Position numbers and translations under genes: made by a program | Assembly: GCF_006227205.1 (NCBI RefSeq) | Contig: NZ_VCNG01000012.1 | Location: 62,001-126,000, forward strand | From: Pseudomonas sp. ICMP22404 | GTDB lineage: Bacteria; Pseudomonadota; Gammaproteobacteria; Pseudomonadales; Pseudomonadaceae | Direction of reading: 5' to 3' | DNA: 64,000 nucleotides | Notes under the pieces: generated by a model | Databases searched by the model: none | Seen by the model: only the letters and a program-made list of their open reading frames with translations | What the model was told of the DNA's origin: nothing | Part shown: positions 17,768 to 25,862 of the stretch, in pieces | How positions within the stretch are numbered: the first letter of the stretch is position 1 | Layout of the letters: every line of letters begins with the position of its first letter

Positions 17768-18706
17768 ATGAATCTGACTGAACCCCGCGAGCTGGCCCCC
17801 TTGCTTGAAGCTTTCCTGTTGGCCTCGGGAAAGCCGCAATCGATGGAGCGTCTGTTCGAGCTTTTCGAAGAAGGCGAGCGGCCGGAGCCGGCCGTGTTCA
17901 AGAAAGCCCTGACCCTATTGGGTAAGTCCTGCGAGGGGCGGGCTTTCGAACTCAAGGAAGTGGCCTCCGGTTATCGCCTGCAGATCCGCGAGAAATTCGC
18001 GCCCTGGGTCGGGCGTCTGTGGGAAGAGCGGCCCCAGCGTTACTCCCGCGCCATGCTCGAAACCATGGCCTTGATTGCCTACCGCCAACCGATCACCCGT
18101 GGCGAGATCGAGGACGTGCGGGGCGTGGCGGTGAACAGCCACATCGTCAAGACGTTGCTGGAGCGCGAGTGGATCCGAGTCGTCGGCTACCGCGACGTGC
18201 CGGGTAAACCGGCGATGTTCGCCACCACCAAGGCTTTCCTCGATCATTTCAACTTGAAAAACCTCGATGACCTGCCGCCGCTGGCCGAACTGCGGGAGTT
18301 GGAGCCCGAGCCGATGCTCGAGTTCGACGACGCCCCGGTGCCCCAGGGGTTGCAAGACCTGGCCGACGCCAGTGCCGAACCGGAGGAGCCCAAGGAAGAA
18401 ACCAGCTTTCATTCGTTGCTGCTGGAACTGGACACCATGGAGGAGGGGCTCAAGACCGATTTCGACGACTTGCTGCGTGACGGTCCGGAACCTGAAGGCG
18501 AGGCGCCTGATCATGCAGTTGAACCCGCGGCCGAGGCTGAACCCGAAGAGGACATTCTCGGGGTTGCCGAAGCCCGGGAAAAACTGTTGGCTGCTGTTGC
18601 TGCCCTTGAGCCGCACGTACCCGAGCCTGAGTTGAGCGACGAAGAAGCCGAAGCCCGGGCGCTGGCTGAAGCGATCGAAAACGAACGTCGCCAGTTTGAG
18701 GATTGA
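17768..18706 (+). CDS. scpB: Segregation and condensation protein B with long acidic tail
   Basis: The 312-residue protein carries the two winged-helix domains of ScpB in the first 170 residues (LEAFLLASGKPQSMERLFELF; RAMLETMALIAYRQPITRGE). The last 140 residues are Glu/Asp/Pro/Ala-rich (LDTMEEGLKTDFDDLLRDG, EPAAEAEPEEDILG) and look disordered. Bacillus ScpB is about 200 residues, so this tail is an addition known from Pseudomonas. It is the partner of ScpA encoded just upstream. Confidence 0.95.
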   Translation: MNLTEPRELAPLLEAFLLASGKPQSMERLFELFEEGERPEPAVFKKALTLLGKSCEGRAFELKEVASGYRLQIREKFAPWVGRLWEERPQRYSRAMLETMALIAYRQPITRGEIEDVRGVAVNSHIVKTLLEREWIRVVGYRDVPGKPAMFATTKAFLDHFNLKNLDDLPPLAELRELEPEPMLEFDDAPVPQGLQDLADASAEPEEPKEETSFHSLLLELDTMEEGLKTDFDDLLRDGPEPEGEAPDHAVEPAAEAEPEEDILGVAEAREKLLAAVAALEPHVPEPELSDEEAEARALAEAIENERRQFED

Positions 18707-18727
18707 TCCAGCTGACATCGCCCCCCA

Positions 18728-18817
18728 TGTGGGAGCGAGCCTGCTCGCGATTGCGGTCGTTAAGCTTGCATCAACGTTGGACATGCAGCCGCCAGCGCGA
18801 GCAGGCTCGCTCCCACA
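18728..18817. repeat. REPIN
   Basis: Two inverted TGTGGGAGCGAGCCTGCTCG copies lie between scpB and rluB. The rest of the 278-base gap probably holds the rluB promoter. Confidence 0.9.
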
Positions 18818-18984
18818 GGAGAATGCAGGGACGGTAGACCACCGATCGGCGGAAAAACCACTGAGCACCCATCGATCAACTAGTCTCTGATGCGCAAACC
18901 CCTCAACGGGCGTATGATTCGCGACCCTTTGGCGAACCCTTCGCCAAACGACCCTTTTCAAGACCACACCGGGAGGTGCCCAGC

Positions 18985-20202
18985 ATGAAAGACCAAGACC
19001 AGAACGACAGCCACGAAATCGGCCCCGCAGGCGAGAAACTGCAGAAAGTCCTCGCCCGTATCGGCGTCGGCTCGCGCCGTGACGTGGAAGCCTGGATCAC
19101 TCAGGGCCGGATCAAGGTCAACGGCAAAGATGCCACCTTGGGCCTGCGCGTCGACATGCACGACGCCATCACCATCGATGGCAAGGTGATCAAGCGCGAA
19201 GAGGCCGCCGAAACGGTGCGCCGCGTGATCATGTACAACAAGCCCGATGGCGAGATCTGCACCCGTGACGACCCGGAAGGCCGTCCGACCGTGTTCGACA
19301 AGATGCCGCGTCCGAAAGAAGGTCGCTGGATCAACATCGGTCGCCTGGACATCAACACCACCGGTCTGCTGATGTTCACCACCGACGGTGAACTGGCCAA
19401 CCGCCTGATGCACCCGTCCTACGAGATGGACCGTGAGTACGCCGTGCGTGTACGCGGTGAAGTCGACGACGAGATGATCGAGCGCCTGAAGGCCGGCGTC
19501 GTACTGGAAGACGGCCCGGCGCGTTTCACCGACATCAAGCAGGCGCCGGGTGGTGAAGGTTTCAACCACTGGTACCACTGCGTGGTGATGGAAGGCCGTA
19601 ACCGTGAAGTGCGTCGTCTGTGGGAATCCCAGGGGTTGGTGGTCAGCCGTCTGAAGCGCGTGCGTTTCGGCCCGGTGTTCCTCAACTCCGACCTGCCGAT
19701 GGGCCGCTGGCGCGAAATGAGCCAGCAGGAAGTCGACATCCTGTCGGCCGAGGTGGGCCTTGCGCCTGTGGCAATGCCGCAGATGACCGCCAAGAGCAAG
19801 GACAAGCTGGAGCGGATGCAGCGTAAATCCTCGCGTCCGATGGGCAAGACCGAGCGCGTGCGGACTTTGCGTCCAGCGGCTGAGGGCGCGGCGCCTGGTC
19901 CACGAGCTCCCCGCCAGCCGCAGATCGAAGGCGAACGTCCGGCCCGCAAGCCGGGCCCACGTCAGGATGGCGAACGCGGCCCACGCACGCCACGCCCGGC
20001 CAACGGCCGGACTGAGCGTGGCGACGGTCGCGGTACGCCGGTGGCTGAACGTCCGGCCGACGTCAAGCGTCCGGCCAAGCCGACCTCGAAGAAACGCCCG
20101 GCCATTACCTTGGTGGATCGCGATGCGCCGTCGGGCAAGCGTCGTGGTGCACCGGCGGGCTCGGGGCAGCGTCCGGGGTTTGGTCGTCGTAAGCCGGAAT
20201 GA
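18985..20202 (+). CDS. rluB: 23S rRNA pseudouridine(2605) synthase RluB
   Basis: The 405-residue protein has an S4 RNA-binding domain (about 18-64, LQKVLARIGVGSRRDVEAWI), then the RsuA-family catalytic domain with GRLDINTTGLL and catalytic Asp122. It modifies 23S rRNA U2605. After about residue 275 comes a 130-residue Arg/Pro/Gly/Lys-rich tail without predicted structure, much longer than in E. coli. ATG 18985 is used because GGGAGGTG lies 7 bases before it; a GTG at 18976 would overlap that site. Confidence 0.93.
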   Translation: MKDQDQNDSHEIGPAGEKLQKVLARIGVGSRRDVEAWITQGRIKVNGKDATLGLRVDMHDAITIDGKVIKREEAAETVRRVIMYNKPDGEICTRDDPEGRPTVFDKMPRPKEGRWINIGRLDINTTGLLMFTTDGELANRLMHPSYEMDREYAVRVRGEVDDEMIERLKAGVVLEDGPARFTDIKQAPGGEGFNHWYHCVVMEGRNREVRRLWESQGLVVSRLKRVRFGPVFLNSDLPMGRWREMSQQEVDILSAEVGLAPVAMPQMTAKSKDKLERMQRKSSRPMGKTERVRTLRPAAEGAAPGPRAPRQPQIEGERPARKPGPRQDGERGPRTPRPANGRTERGDGRGTPVAERPADVKRPAKPTSKKRPAITLVDRDAPSGKRRGAPAGSGQRPGFGRRKPE

Positions 20203-20235
20203 GGCCGCTTTGAGTTTCTAGCGGCAAGCGGCAAG

Positions 20236-20269
20236 AAAAAACGCCAACCCTAGGGTTGGCGTTTTTTTT
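20236..20269 (+). terminator. Rho-independent terminator of rluB
   Basis: AAAAAACGCCAACCC-TA-GGGTTGGCGTTTTTTTT, a near-perfect stem with T run 33 bases after the rluB stop. Confidence 0.95.
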
Positions 20270-20305
20270 GGTCTGGCTTTAGTGATGGGGTGTAGCTGAG
20301 ACCGC

Positions 20306-20389
20306 CATCGCGAGCAGGCTCGCTCCCACAGGGGAATGGTGACGAGCACAAGTTTTCCATTCAGTTGTGGGAGCGAGCCTGCTCGCGAA
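20306..20389. repeat. REPIN, outward orientation
   Basis: The first copy is the inverse form (CGCGAGCAGGCTCGCTCCC) and the second the direct form, so the pair has the opposite orientation to most copies in this window. It lies between rluB and the M29-like gene. Confidence 0.85.
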
Positions 20390-20423
20390 GAGGCCGGCAT
20401 CACCAACCACAATCCCCAGCGGA

Positions 20424-21389
20424 CTAAAGCACAAACCGCCCATCAAACATCGGCTCATTATCCAGCGCCAGCACACCGCTCTCGAAAATCAGATCCAGGT
20501 GATGACTGCCCTTGGCGCCGCCACCCAGTCCCAGGTGCAGGCCGCAATGGCGCTCCTCGAACCCGGCGTTTCGCGCATACAGGCTCTTGACCCCTTCGTT
20601 GGTGCCAATCCCCAACTCCTCGATGCGCCGGTTGGACGGGTTGGCGTCCAGGTATCGGTTGAAGTCATGTTCCAGGCCCGGCACTTCGGTGGCGATTTTC
20701 TGGATGGTGGAGTCTTCGATCCACAGTTCCAGCGGCGACTGCAGCACGCCATATTTGCGGGCGAACGGGATGGTGCTCAGGAATGTGCCGACGAAACTCA
20801 CCCGACCATTGATGGTGTCGCTGTGGGTCGCGATTTCGCCGGGGGCCAGGTCGTAGTTGCCGAGGCCGTTGATGTCGGTCCACTTCTTGACGCTGTCCAG
20901 GGACGTGTCGAAGTACGAGCCGTGCTGGTCCTGGAAGCTCAATGTGCTGGCCTGGGACATGCGCTGGATGAGATGGCTGTTGAGCCCGGCGATACGTTGC
21001 GGGATGACGCTGAAGGTATCGTAGAAATAATCGCCGTAGTCCTTGAACAGCAGCGATTTCTTCCAGTTGTCCGCCATCACGGCTTGCAGGGCGCGGACAA
21101 AGTCCGGGCCGTCAGGCCGTGGATTAGGCAGGGTGGAAGAGTCGTAGAAGAAAATATACAGATCGCTGTCGGCGATGGCCTTGGACAAGCGCTCGGTGGG
21201 TTCAAGGTCCAGGCGCATGGCGCTGAACCGGAAGGGCGAGCCGCTGCCTGCCTGTTCGGCGATGGCGCCGGTCAGTGCTTCGTAGTCGGCGGTATGGCCG
21301 AGCAGTACCTTGGCGGGCTGGATACCGGCCAGGGCAGGGTGGTGTTCGAGGTAGTAAAGGAAATGAGAGATGGCTCGTTGTGTGTCCAT
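20424..21389 (-). CDS. M29-like aminopeptidase-fold protein (leucyl aminopeptidase / NicX superfamily)
   Basis: The 321-residue protein shows the metal-ligand pattern of the M29 superfamily in its C-terminal half. It has an LAPGEIATHS glutamate, a RRIEELGIGTNEGV glutamate, an RHCGLHLGLGG histidine and a KGSHHLDLIF His/Asp pair. The N-terminal half is a Rossmann-like domain (VLLGHTADYEALTGAI, DSDLYIFFYDSS) shorter than in classical M29 enzymes. The superfamily also includes non-peptidase dioxygenases such as NicX, so peptidase activity is not certain. ATG 21389 has a GGGAAG site. It lies 90 bp downstream of a 45-codon ORF, with a hairpin between them, which suggests a two-gene operon. Confidence 0.7.
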   Translation of the reverse strand: MDTQRAISHFLYYLEHHPALAGIQPAKVLLGHTADYEALTGAIAEQAGSGSPFRFSAMRLDLEPTERLSKAIADSDLYIFFYDSSTLPNPRPDGPDFVRALQAVMADNWKKSLLFKDYGDYFYDTFSVIPQRIAGLNSHLIQRMSQASTLSFQDQHGSYFDTSLDSVKKWTDINGLGNYDLAPGEIATHSDTINGRVSFVGTFLSTIPFARKYGVLQSPLELWIEDSTIQKIATEVPGLEHDFNRYLDANPSNRRIEELGIGTNEGVKSLYARNAGFEERHCGLHLGLGGGAKGSHHLDLIFESGVLALDNEPMFDGRFVL

Positions 21390-21439
21390 ACTTGTTTTCT
21401 TCCCTGATCGATTAGCGTCCCGGACAACCTGCTAAAAGT

Positions 21440-21470
21440 GGCGGAGCCGACCGGCCGGATCAACTCCGCC
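21440..21470 (-). terminator. Intercistronic hairpin (possible partial terminator)
   Basis: On the minus strand GGCGGAG and CTCCGCC pair around a 17-base loop that itself holds CCGGCCGG; the short run ACTTTT follows. It stands between the 45-codon ORF and the M29-like gene. The weak T run suggests attenuation rather than full termination. Confidence 0.45.
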
Positions 21471-21479
21471 GGGTTGCGC

Positions 21480-21617
21480 TTACAGAGGCCACATCGCCGT
21501 GCCGAATGGAACGACGGCATCGGCTTGCATCATTTCTACGGCGGCTTCATGGGTTGGCGCTTCAAACCATTCGTCCAGTTGCAGTTCGGTTTCCAAGTCT
21601 TTGTCCAGTGCTTGCAT
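21480..21617 (-). CDS. Short ORF, 45-residue acidic peptide upstream of M29-like gene
   Basis: ATG 21615-21617 to TAA 21480-21482 encodes 45 residues. The acidic N-terminal half (MQALDKDLETELQLDEWFEA) should be helical, and the C-terminus reads VVPFGTAMWPL. There is no cysteine and no signal peptide. GGAG lies 7 bases before the ATG. The codons use G/C in the third position like real genes of this genome, although the region upstream is AT-rich. The same-strand M29-like gene follows after 90 bp. No family is recognised. It may be a small protein or a peptide processed by the neighbouring enzyme; that is inference. Confidence 0.5.
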   Translation of the reverse strand: MQALDKDLETELQLDEWFEAPTHEAAVEMMQADAVVPFGTAMWPL

Positions 21618-22251
21618 AGTGAATCTCCTAGATGACTTTTACGGAAAGTTGCGGGCAATCCGGTGAGTGAAAGCTGACCGTAGATAGCACCGCAGAGGCT
21701 TGCCGGCACGATGCCTGGGCAAGTCGCTAAAACCTAGTCGACGGGTTTTTGGAATGCAAAAAATAATTTTATTTTTTTGATATGAACTTTTTGTTCTATT
21801 TTTCGCGGATTTTTTTACCTATTTAAAACAGCCACCTGCAAGGTTTATTGAATAGGAAGCTTCCTACCGTCAATTTGTAGACGGCTTACAGAAAATTCCT
21901 ACATGGAAAAAATTCGTTACGCATCGTAAAGAAAAGCTGACGAAAAGGAGGCGGGCGCCCGGTTAGAAATTCTCCTTCATGTGAATGTAAGAAAAACCTT
22001 CCAGCCGGCCTTCCACGCGTTGTGTCAGAGGGTGTTGGCCGGCTTGTTTCCAATCGATGAGGAGGGTCAGATGCGCCTCATACCTTGTCAGGGTGTCTGG
22101 CAGCCAAGGGTCGGCGGTGTACAATGCGCCGCGTTTTACTGTGACCCTTCGCGTACCCACGCACCTTCAAGGTTATCCGCCTTGCTCATTCCGCCACGTC
22201 ACAAGCGTGTCGGGTTCGATTTCGTCACAGATAAAAACAAACAGGTGACGC
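21618..22251. other. AT-rich gene-free stretch with structured regulatory region
   Basis: Between the 45-codon ORF (minus) and the permease (plus). Bases 21740-21960 are far richer in A/T than the surroundings. They contain the palindrome TAGGAAGCTTCCTA (21853-21866) and the inverted repeat CCGTC-AATTTGTA-GACGG (21867-21884). A 65-codon minus-strand frame at 21963-22160 has no ribosome site and was not accepted. The last 100 bases should hold the permease promoter. Confidence 0.6.
21844..21873 (-). promoter_or_regulatory. Candidate sigma-70 promoter with palindromic spacer
   Basis: On the minus strand TTGACG (21868-21873) and AATAAA (21844-21849) are separated by 18 bases that contain the perfect 14-bp palindrome TAGGAAGCTTCCTA. 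It points toward the 45-codon ORF with a leader of about 220 bases. Palindromes in long spacers are typical of MerR-type control, but no regulator gene lies nearby. Confidence 0.4.
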
Positions 22252-23661
22252 ATGACCGGTGTAAATACAGGCGAGCTGAAACGCGGCCTGAAAAATCGAC
22301 ATATTCAATTGATCGCCCTCGGCGGCGCGATCGGTACCGGCCTTTTCCTGGGCTCGGCAGGGGTGCTGAAATCAGCCGGCCCGTCGATGATCCTGGGCTA
22401 CGCCATCTGCGGTTTCATCGCCTTCATGATCATGCGCCAGTTGGGCGAAATGATCGTCGAAGAGCCGGTGGCCGGTTCTTTCAGCCATTTTGCCCACAAG
22501 TACTGGGGCGGTTTCGCCGGGTTCCTGTCGGGTTGGAATTGCTGGATTCTGTATATCCTGGTGGGCATGTCCGAGCTGACGGCGGTGGGCAAGTACATCC
22601 ATTACTGGGCGCCGGACATTCCGAGCTGGGCTTCGGCGGCGGCGTTTTTCATCCTGATCAACGCCATCAACCTGGCCAACGTCAAAGTCTTCGGTGAAGC
22701 CGAGTTCTGGTTCGCGATCATCAAGGTCGTGGCGATTGTCGGCATGATTGCCTTGGGTAGCTACCTGCTGGTCAGTGGTCACGGCGGCCCGCAAGCGTCG
22801 TTGACCAACCTGTGGTCCCATGGCGGGTTCTTCCCCAATGGCGTGAGCGGCCTGGTGATGGCGATGGCGATCATCATGTTCTCCTTTGGTGGTCTGGAAA
22901 TGCTCGGCTTCACCGCCGCCGAGGCCGACAAGCCGAAAACCGTGATCCCCAAGGCCATCAACCAGGTGATCTACCGGATCCTGATTTTCTACATCGGTGC
23001 CTTGGTGGTGCTGTTGTCCCTGACTCCTTGGGACAGCCTGCTGGCCACCCTCAATGCCTCCGGCGATGCCTACAGCGGCAGTCCGTTCGTGCAGGTGTTC
23101 TCGATGCTGGGTAGCAACACGGCGGCGCACATCCTCAACTTCGTGGTGCTGACCGCCGCGCTGTCGGTGTACAACAGCGGTACCTACTGCAACAGCCGCA
23201 TGCTGCTGGGCATGGCCGAGCAGGGCGATGCGCCCAAGGCCCTGGCCCGGATCGACAAGCGTGGCGTGCCGGTGCGTTCGATCCTCGCTTCGGCGGCGGT
23301 GACGCTGGTGGCGGTCTTGCTGAACTACCTGATCCCGCAACATGCGCTGGAGCTGTTGATGTCGCTGGTGGTCGCGACCCTGGTGATCAACTGGGCGATG
23401 ATCAGCTACTCGCATTTCAAGTTCCGCCAGCACATGAACCAGACGCGCCAGGTGCCGCTGTTCAAGGCGCTGTGGTACCCCTATGGCAACTACATCTGCC
23501 TGGCGTTCGTGGTGTTCATCCTGGGCGTGATGTTGATGATTCCCGGCATCCAGGTTTCGGTTTACGCGATTCCGGTGTGGCTGGTGTTCATGTGGGTGTG
23601 CTACGTGATCAAGAACAAGCGCAGTGCCCAGCATGAGTTGGCCGTGGCGGCTGCCAAGTAA
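22252..23661 (+). CDS. Amino acid permease, AroP/PheP-like (APC family)
   Basis: The 469-residue protein has twelve membrane helices. It carries the amino acid transporter signature near the N-terminus (LKNRHIQLIALGGAIGTGLF) and the consensus SAGPSMILGY and EMIVEEPVAGSF segments of the AroP/PheP/LysP group. It should import aromatic or related amino acids with protons across the inner membrane. Substrate cannot be fixed from sequence; AroP-like is the closest by memory. It is transcribed alone and ends at a terminator. Confidence 0.9.
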   Translation: MTGVNTGELKRGLKNRHIQLIALGGAIGTGLFLGSAGVLKSAGPSMILGYAICGFIAFMIMRQLGEMIVEEPVAGSFSHFAHKYWGGFAGFLSGWNCWILYILVGMSELTAVGKYIHYWAPDIPSWASAAAFFILINAINLANVKVFGEAEFWFAIIKVVAIVGMIALGSYLLVSGHGGPQASLTNLWSHGGFFPNGVSGLVMAMAIIMFSFGGLEMLGFTAAEADKPKTVIPKAINQVIYRILIFYIGALVVLLSLTPWDSLLATLNASGDAYSGSPFVQVFSMLGSNTAAHILNFVVLTAALSVYNSGTYCNSRMLLGMAEQGDAPKALARIDKRGVPVRSILASAAVTLVAVLLNYLIPQHALELLMSLVVATLVINWAMISYSHFKFRQHMNQTRQVPLFKALWYPYGNYICLAFVVFILGVMLMIPGIQVSVYAIPVWLVFMWVCYVIKNKRSAQHELAVAAAK

Positions 23662-23679
23662 GCATCCTTGAAATACCCC

Positions 23680-23709
23680 AAACCCGGCCGAGTGCCGGGT
23701 TTGTTTTTT
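23680..23709 (+). terminator. Rho-independent terminator of permease gene
   Basis: AAACCCGGC-CGAGT-GCCGGGTTT followed by G and six T. Confidence 0.95.
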
Positions 23710-23722
23710 CTGATTCACCCTC

Positions 23723-23811
23723 TGTGGGAGCGAGCCTGCTCGCGATGGCGTCGGGTCATAAGCGTCAATGGTGGCTGGCACACCGCAATCGCGAGCAGGC
23801 TCGCTCCCACA
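23723..23811. repeat. REPIN
   Basis: Two inverted TGTGGGAGCGAGCCTGCTCG copies between the permease terminator and arfB. Confidence 0.9.
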
Positions 23812-23873
23812 GGGATTGAGCGTTGTCCCTGGGATTCGGAGTATTCTGTGGGGCCTGATACCGGACACTTTTC

Positions 23874-24287
23874 ATGCTGGCGATTTCCAACAACGTGCAC
23901 ATCCCCGATGCCGAGATCGAGCTGACGGCCATCCGCGCCCAGGGTGCCGGGGGGCAGAATGTCAACAAGGTGTCCAGCGCCGTGCACCTGCGCTTCGACA
24001 TCCCGGCTTCGTCATTGCCCGAGTTCTATAAGGAGCGGTTGCTGGCCCTGCGTGACAGCCGCATCACCAGCGACGGCGTGTTGATCATCAAGGCCCAGCA
24101 GTATCGGACACAGGAACAGAACCGGGCCGATGCATTGGAGCGCCTGGTCGAACTGATCCTCAGTGCCACCAAGGTTGAGAAGAAGCGCCGCCCGACCAAA
24201 CCGACCCTGGGGTCGAAGACGCGTCGCCTGGAATCCAAGAGCAAGCGTGGCTCGATCAAGGCCGGGCGGGGCAAAGTAGACTTCTAG
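23874..24287 (+). CDS. arfB: Alternative ribosome-rescue factor ArfB (YaeJ)
   Basis: The 137-residue protein has the RF1-type GGQ catalytic motif (IRAQGAGGQNVNKVSSAVHL, GGQ near residue 28) and the basic C-terminal tail (KTRRLESKSKRGSIKAGRGK) that enters the empty mRNA channel. Length and layout are those of ArfB, not of a full release factor. It hydrolyses peptidyl-tRNA on stalled ribosomes. Its TAG stop lies inside the arm of the following hairpin. Confidence 0.95.
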   Translation: MLAISNNVHIPDAEIELTAIRAQGAGGQNVNKVSSAVHLRFDIPASSLPEFYKERLLALRDSRITSDGVLIIKAQQYRTQEQNRADALERLVELILSATKVEKKRRPTKPTLGSKTRRLESKSKRGSIKAGRGKVDF

Positions 24288-24337
24288 TGGCCTGTGTGGC
24301 TAATTCGCGTACTCGAATTAACCGTACAGGCCACTAG
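24284..24337. terminator. Bidirectional hairpin shared by convergent genes
   Basis: Arms CTAGTGGCCTGT (24284-24295) and ACAGGCCACTAG (24326-24337) are perfect complements. An inner pair TAATTCG/CGAATTA is also present. The TAG stops of arfB and of the opposing MFS gene both lie inside the outer arms. There is no T run on either strand. Confidence 0.7.
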
Positions 24338-25533
24338 CTTCTGCTCCTTTCCTCGCGATACCTCGGCGCCTGCCGGTACAGGTAGATGCTCAATCCCAAG
24401 CCGCCGATCGCTGCCAAGGCCGCGAACAGGAAGATCGAGGCAAAGCCAAACCCTGCCGCAATCGCACCGGCCAACGGTCCGGTGATCCCCAGCGACAAAT
24501 CAATGAACAGCGAATAGGCGCCCACCGCCGCCCCACGGCTGGAAGCCGGCACCAGGTTGACGGCCTCGACACCCAGTGCCGGGAATACCAGCGAAAAACC
24601 GAAGCCGCTCAACGCTGCGCCCGCCAATGCCCACTGCGCATCCGGTGCCAGCCATAAGAGCAACAAGCCAAGGGTTTCCACCGACAGGCAGGCAATCGCG
24701 ACCCGAAAGCCCCCCAGGCGATTGATCAGATTGCCGAACAGCAAGCGCGCGCCGATGAAGCAGGCACCGAACAGGCTCAGGCATAGCACCGCGTTGTCCC
24801 AATGCCGGGTCGCGTAGTACAGGGTAATGAAGGTGGCGATGGTGCCGAAACCGATAGAGCCCAGAGCCAGGCCGCAGCCATGGGGCAGGACGCGCCCCAG
24901 CACATGCATGAATGGCAGGCGTTCGCCGACAACGATGGGGGCGGCGGTTTTTGGCCAGGCCAGCGCGACCCCCAGCACGGCCAGCAGGATGATGCTGACG
25001 CCCATGCTCCATAGTCCCAGGGACTTGACCAGCCATACCCCCAGCGGCGCGCCAATCGCCAGCGCGCCGTAACTGGCAATGCCGTTCCAGGAAATCACCT
25101 TGGCCGTATTCGCTGCGCCGACCCGGCCAATGCCCCAGCCAATCGAACCCGAACCCACCAGGCTTTCAGCGCTGCCCAGCACCAGGCGACCGATCAGCAG
25201 GCTGATCAGGCTCAGGGTCGGCAGCTCATGGGTCCAGGCGGACGCCAGCATGAACACGCCGCTCAACCCACATCCGGCGAGGCCGAAGATGACGGCGCGC
25301 TTGCTGCCCAGGTTGTCGATGATCTTGCCTGCGTAAGGGCGGCTGAGGAGGGTGGCCAGGTACTGGACGCTGATCACCAGCCCGGCGATCACCGCGCCAA
25401 AACCCAATTCGCCGTGGACGAACCCGGGCAGCACGGCCAGGGGGATGCCGATATTCAGGTAGCCGATGAAGGTGAAGAGGACGATGGAAACGACTTGCAG
25501 CGTGACCGCCAGGGGGCGCTGGGAATCTGACAT
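24334..25533 (-). CDS. MFS transporter (YhhS/YfcJ type)
   Basis: The 399-residue protein has twelve predicted membrane helices with the MFS loop-2 motif (RPYAGKIIDNLGSKRAVIFG). The GYLNIGIPLAVLPGFVH start is typical of the YhhS/YfcJ group of sugar- or drug-type exporters. It acts in the inner membrane; substrate unknown. No strong ribosome site precedes ATG 25533. It is convergent with arfB. Confidence 0.88.
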   Translation of the reverse strand: MSDSQRPLAVTLQVVSIVLFTFIGYLNIGIPLAVLPGFVHGELGFGAVIAGLVISVQYLATLLSRPYAGKIIDNLGSKRAVIFGLAGCGLSGVFMLASAWTHELPTLSLISLLIGRLVLGSAESLVGSGSIGWGIGRVGAANTAKVISWNGIASYGALAIGAPLGVWLVKSLGLWSMGVSIILLAVLGVALAWPKTAAPIVVGERLPFMHVLGRVLPHGCGLALGSIGFGTIATFITLYYATRHWDNAVLCLSLFGACFIGARLLFGNLINRLGGFRVAIACLSVETLGLLLLWLAPDAQWALAGAALSGFGFSLVFPALGVEAVNLVPASSRGAAVGAYSLFIDLSLGITGPLAGAIAAGFGFASIFLFAALAAIGGLGLSIYLYRQAPRYREERSRS

Positions 25534-25626
25534 GGGAAAAGGTCCACGGAGCAGCAGGATAGATAGGCTGCTTATGATAACGGCGCGCGCGGGGATGAGG
25601 CGTGGGAAAGTAAAACTATTTGCCGG

Positions 25627-25821
25627 TCAGCCGTCGTTTTGCCCAGCGACCAGGTGTGTGGTGACCAGCGCGGCGAGGGCATTTTCCTCGGTGCCGAAAC
25701 GGGCGAGCAGCGCGGCTTGTTTCTCGGGTGAAAGGCGCATCCAGATCTCGACCATTTTTTCAGTGGTGCCGATCAGCACACTGGCCTGGGCTTCGCTGAA
25801 GTTGGAGGTGTCATTGGTCAT
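25627..25821 (-). CDS. Small hypothetical protein, 64 aa
   Basis: MTNDTSNFSEAQASVLIGTT and KMVEIWMRLSPEKQAALLAR read like a compact helical cytoplasmic protein. Codon use fits the genome. The ribosome site is weak. No family recognised. It lies between the MFS gene and a MITE-like palindrome and has no clear partner. Confidence 0.5.
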   Translation of the reverse strand: MTNDTSNFSEAQASVLIGTTEKMVEIWMRLSPEKQAALLARFGTEENALAALVTTHLVAGQNDG

Positions 25822-25862
25822 GGTCGGGGCTCGGGATTCAGGCAGTGTGGAAAGCGCATCTT

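Noticed and set aside
21963..22160. 65-codon minus-strand frame upstream of the M29 module
   Set aside because: No ribosome site, no recognisable motif, and it overlaps the likely promoter of the permease gene. It could be real only if conserved in relatives.
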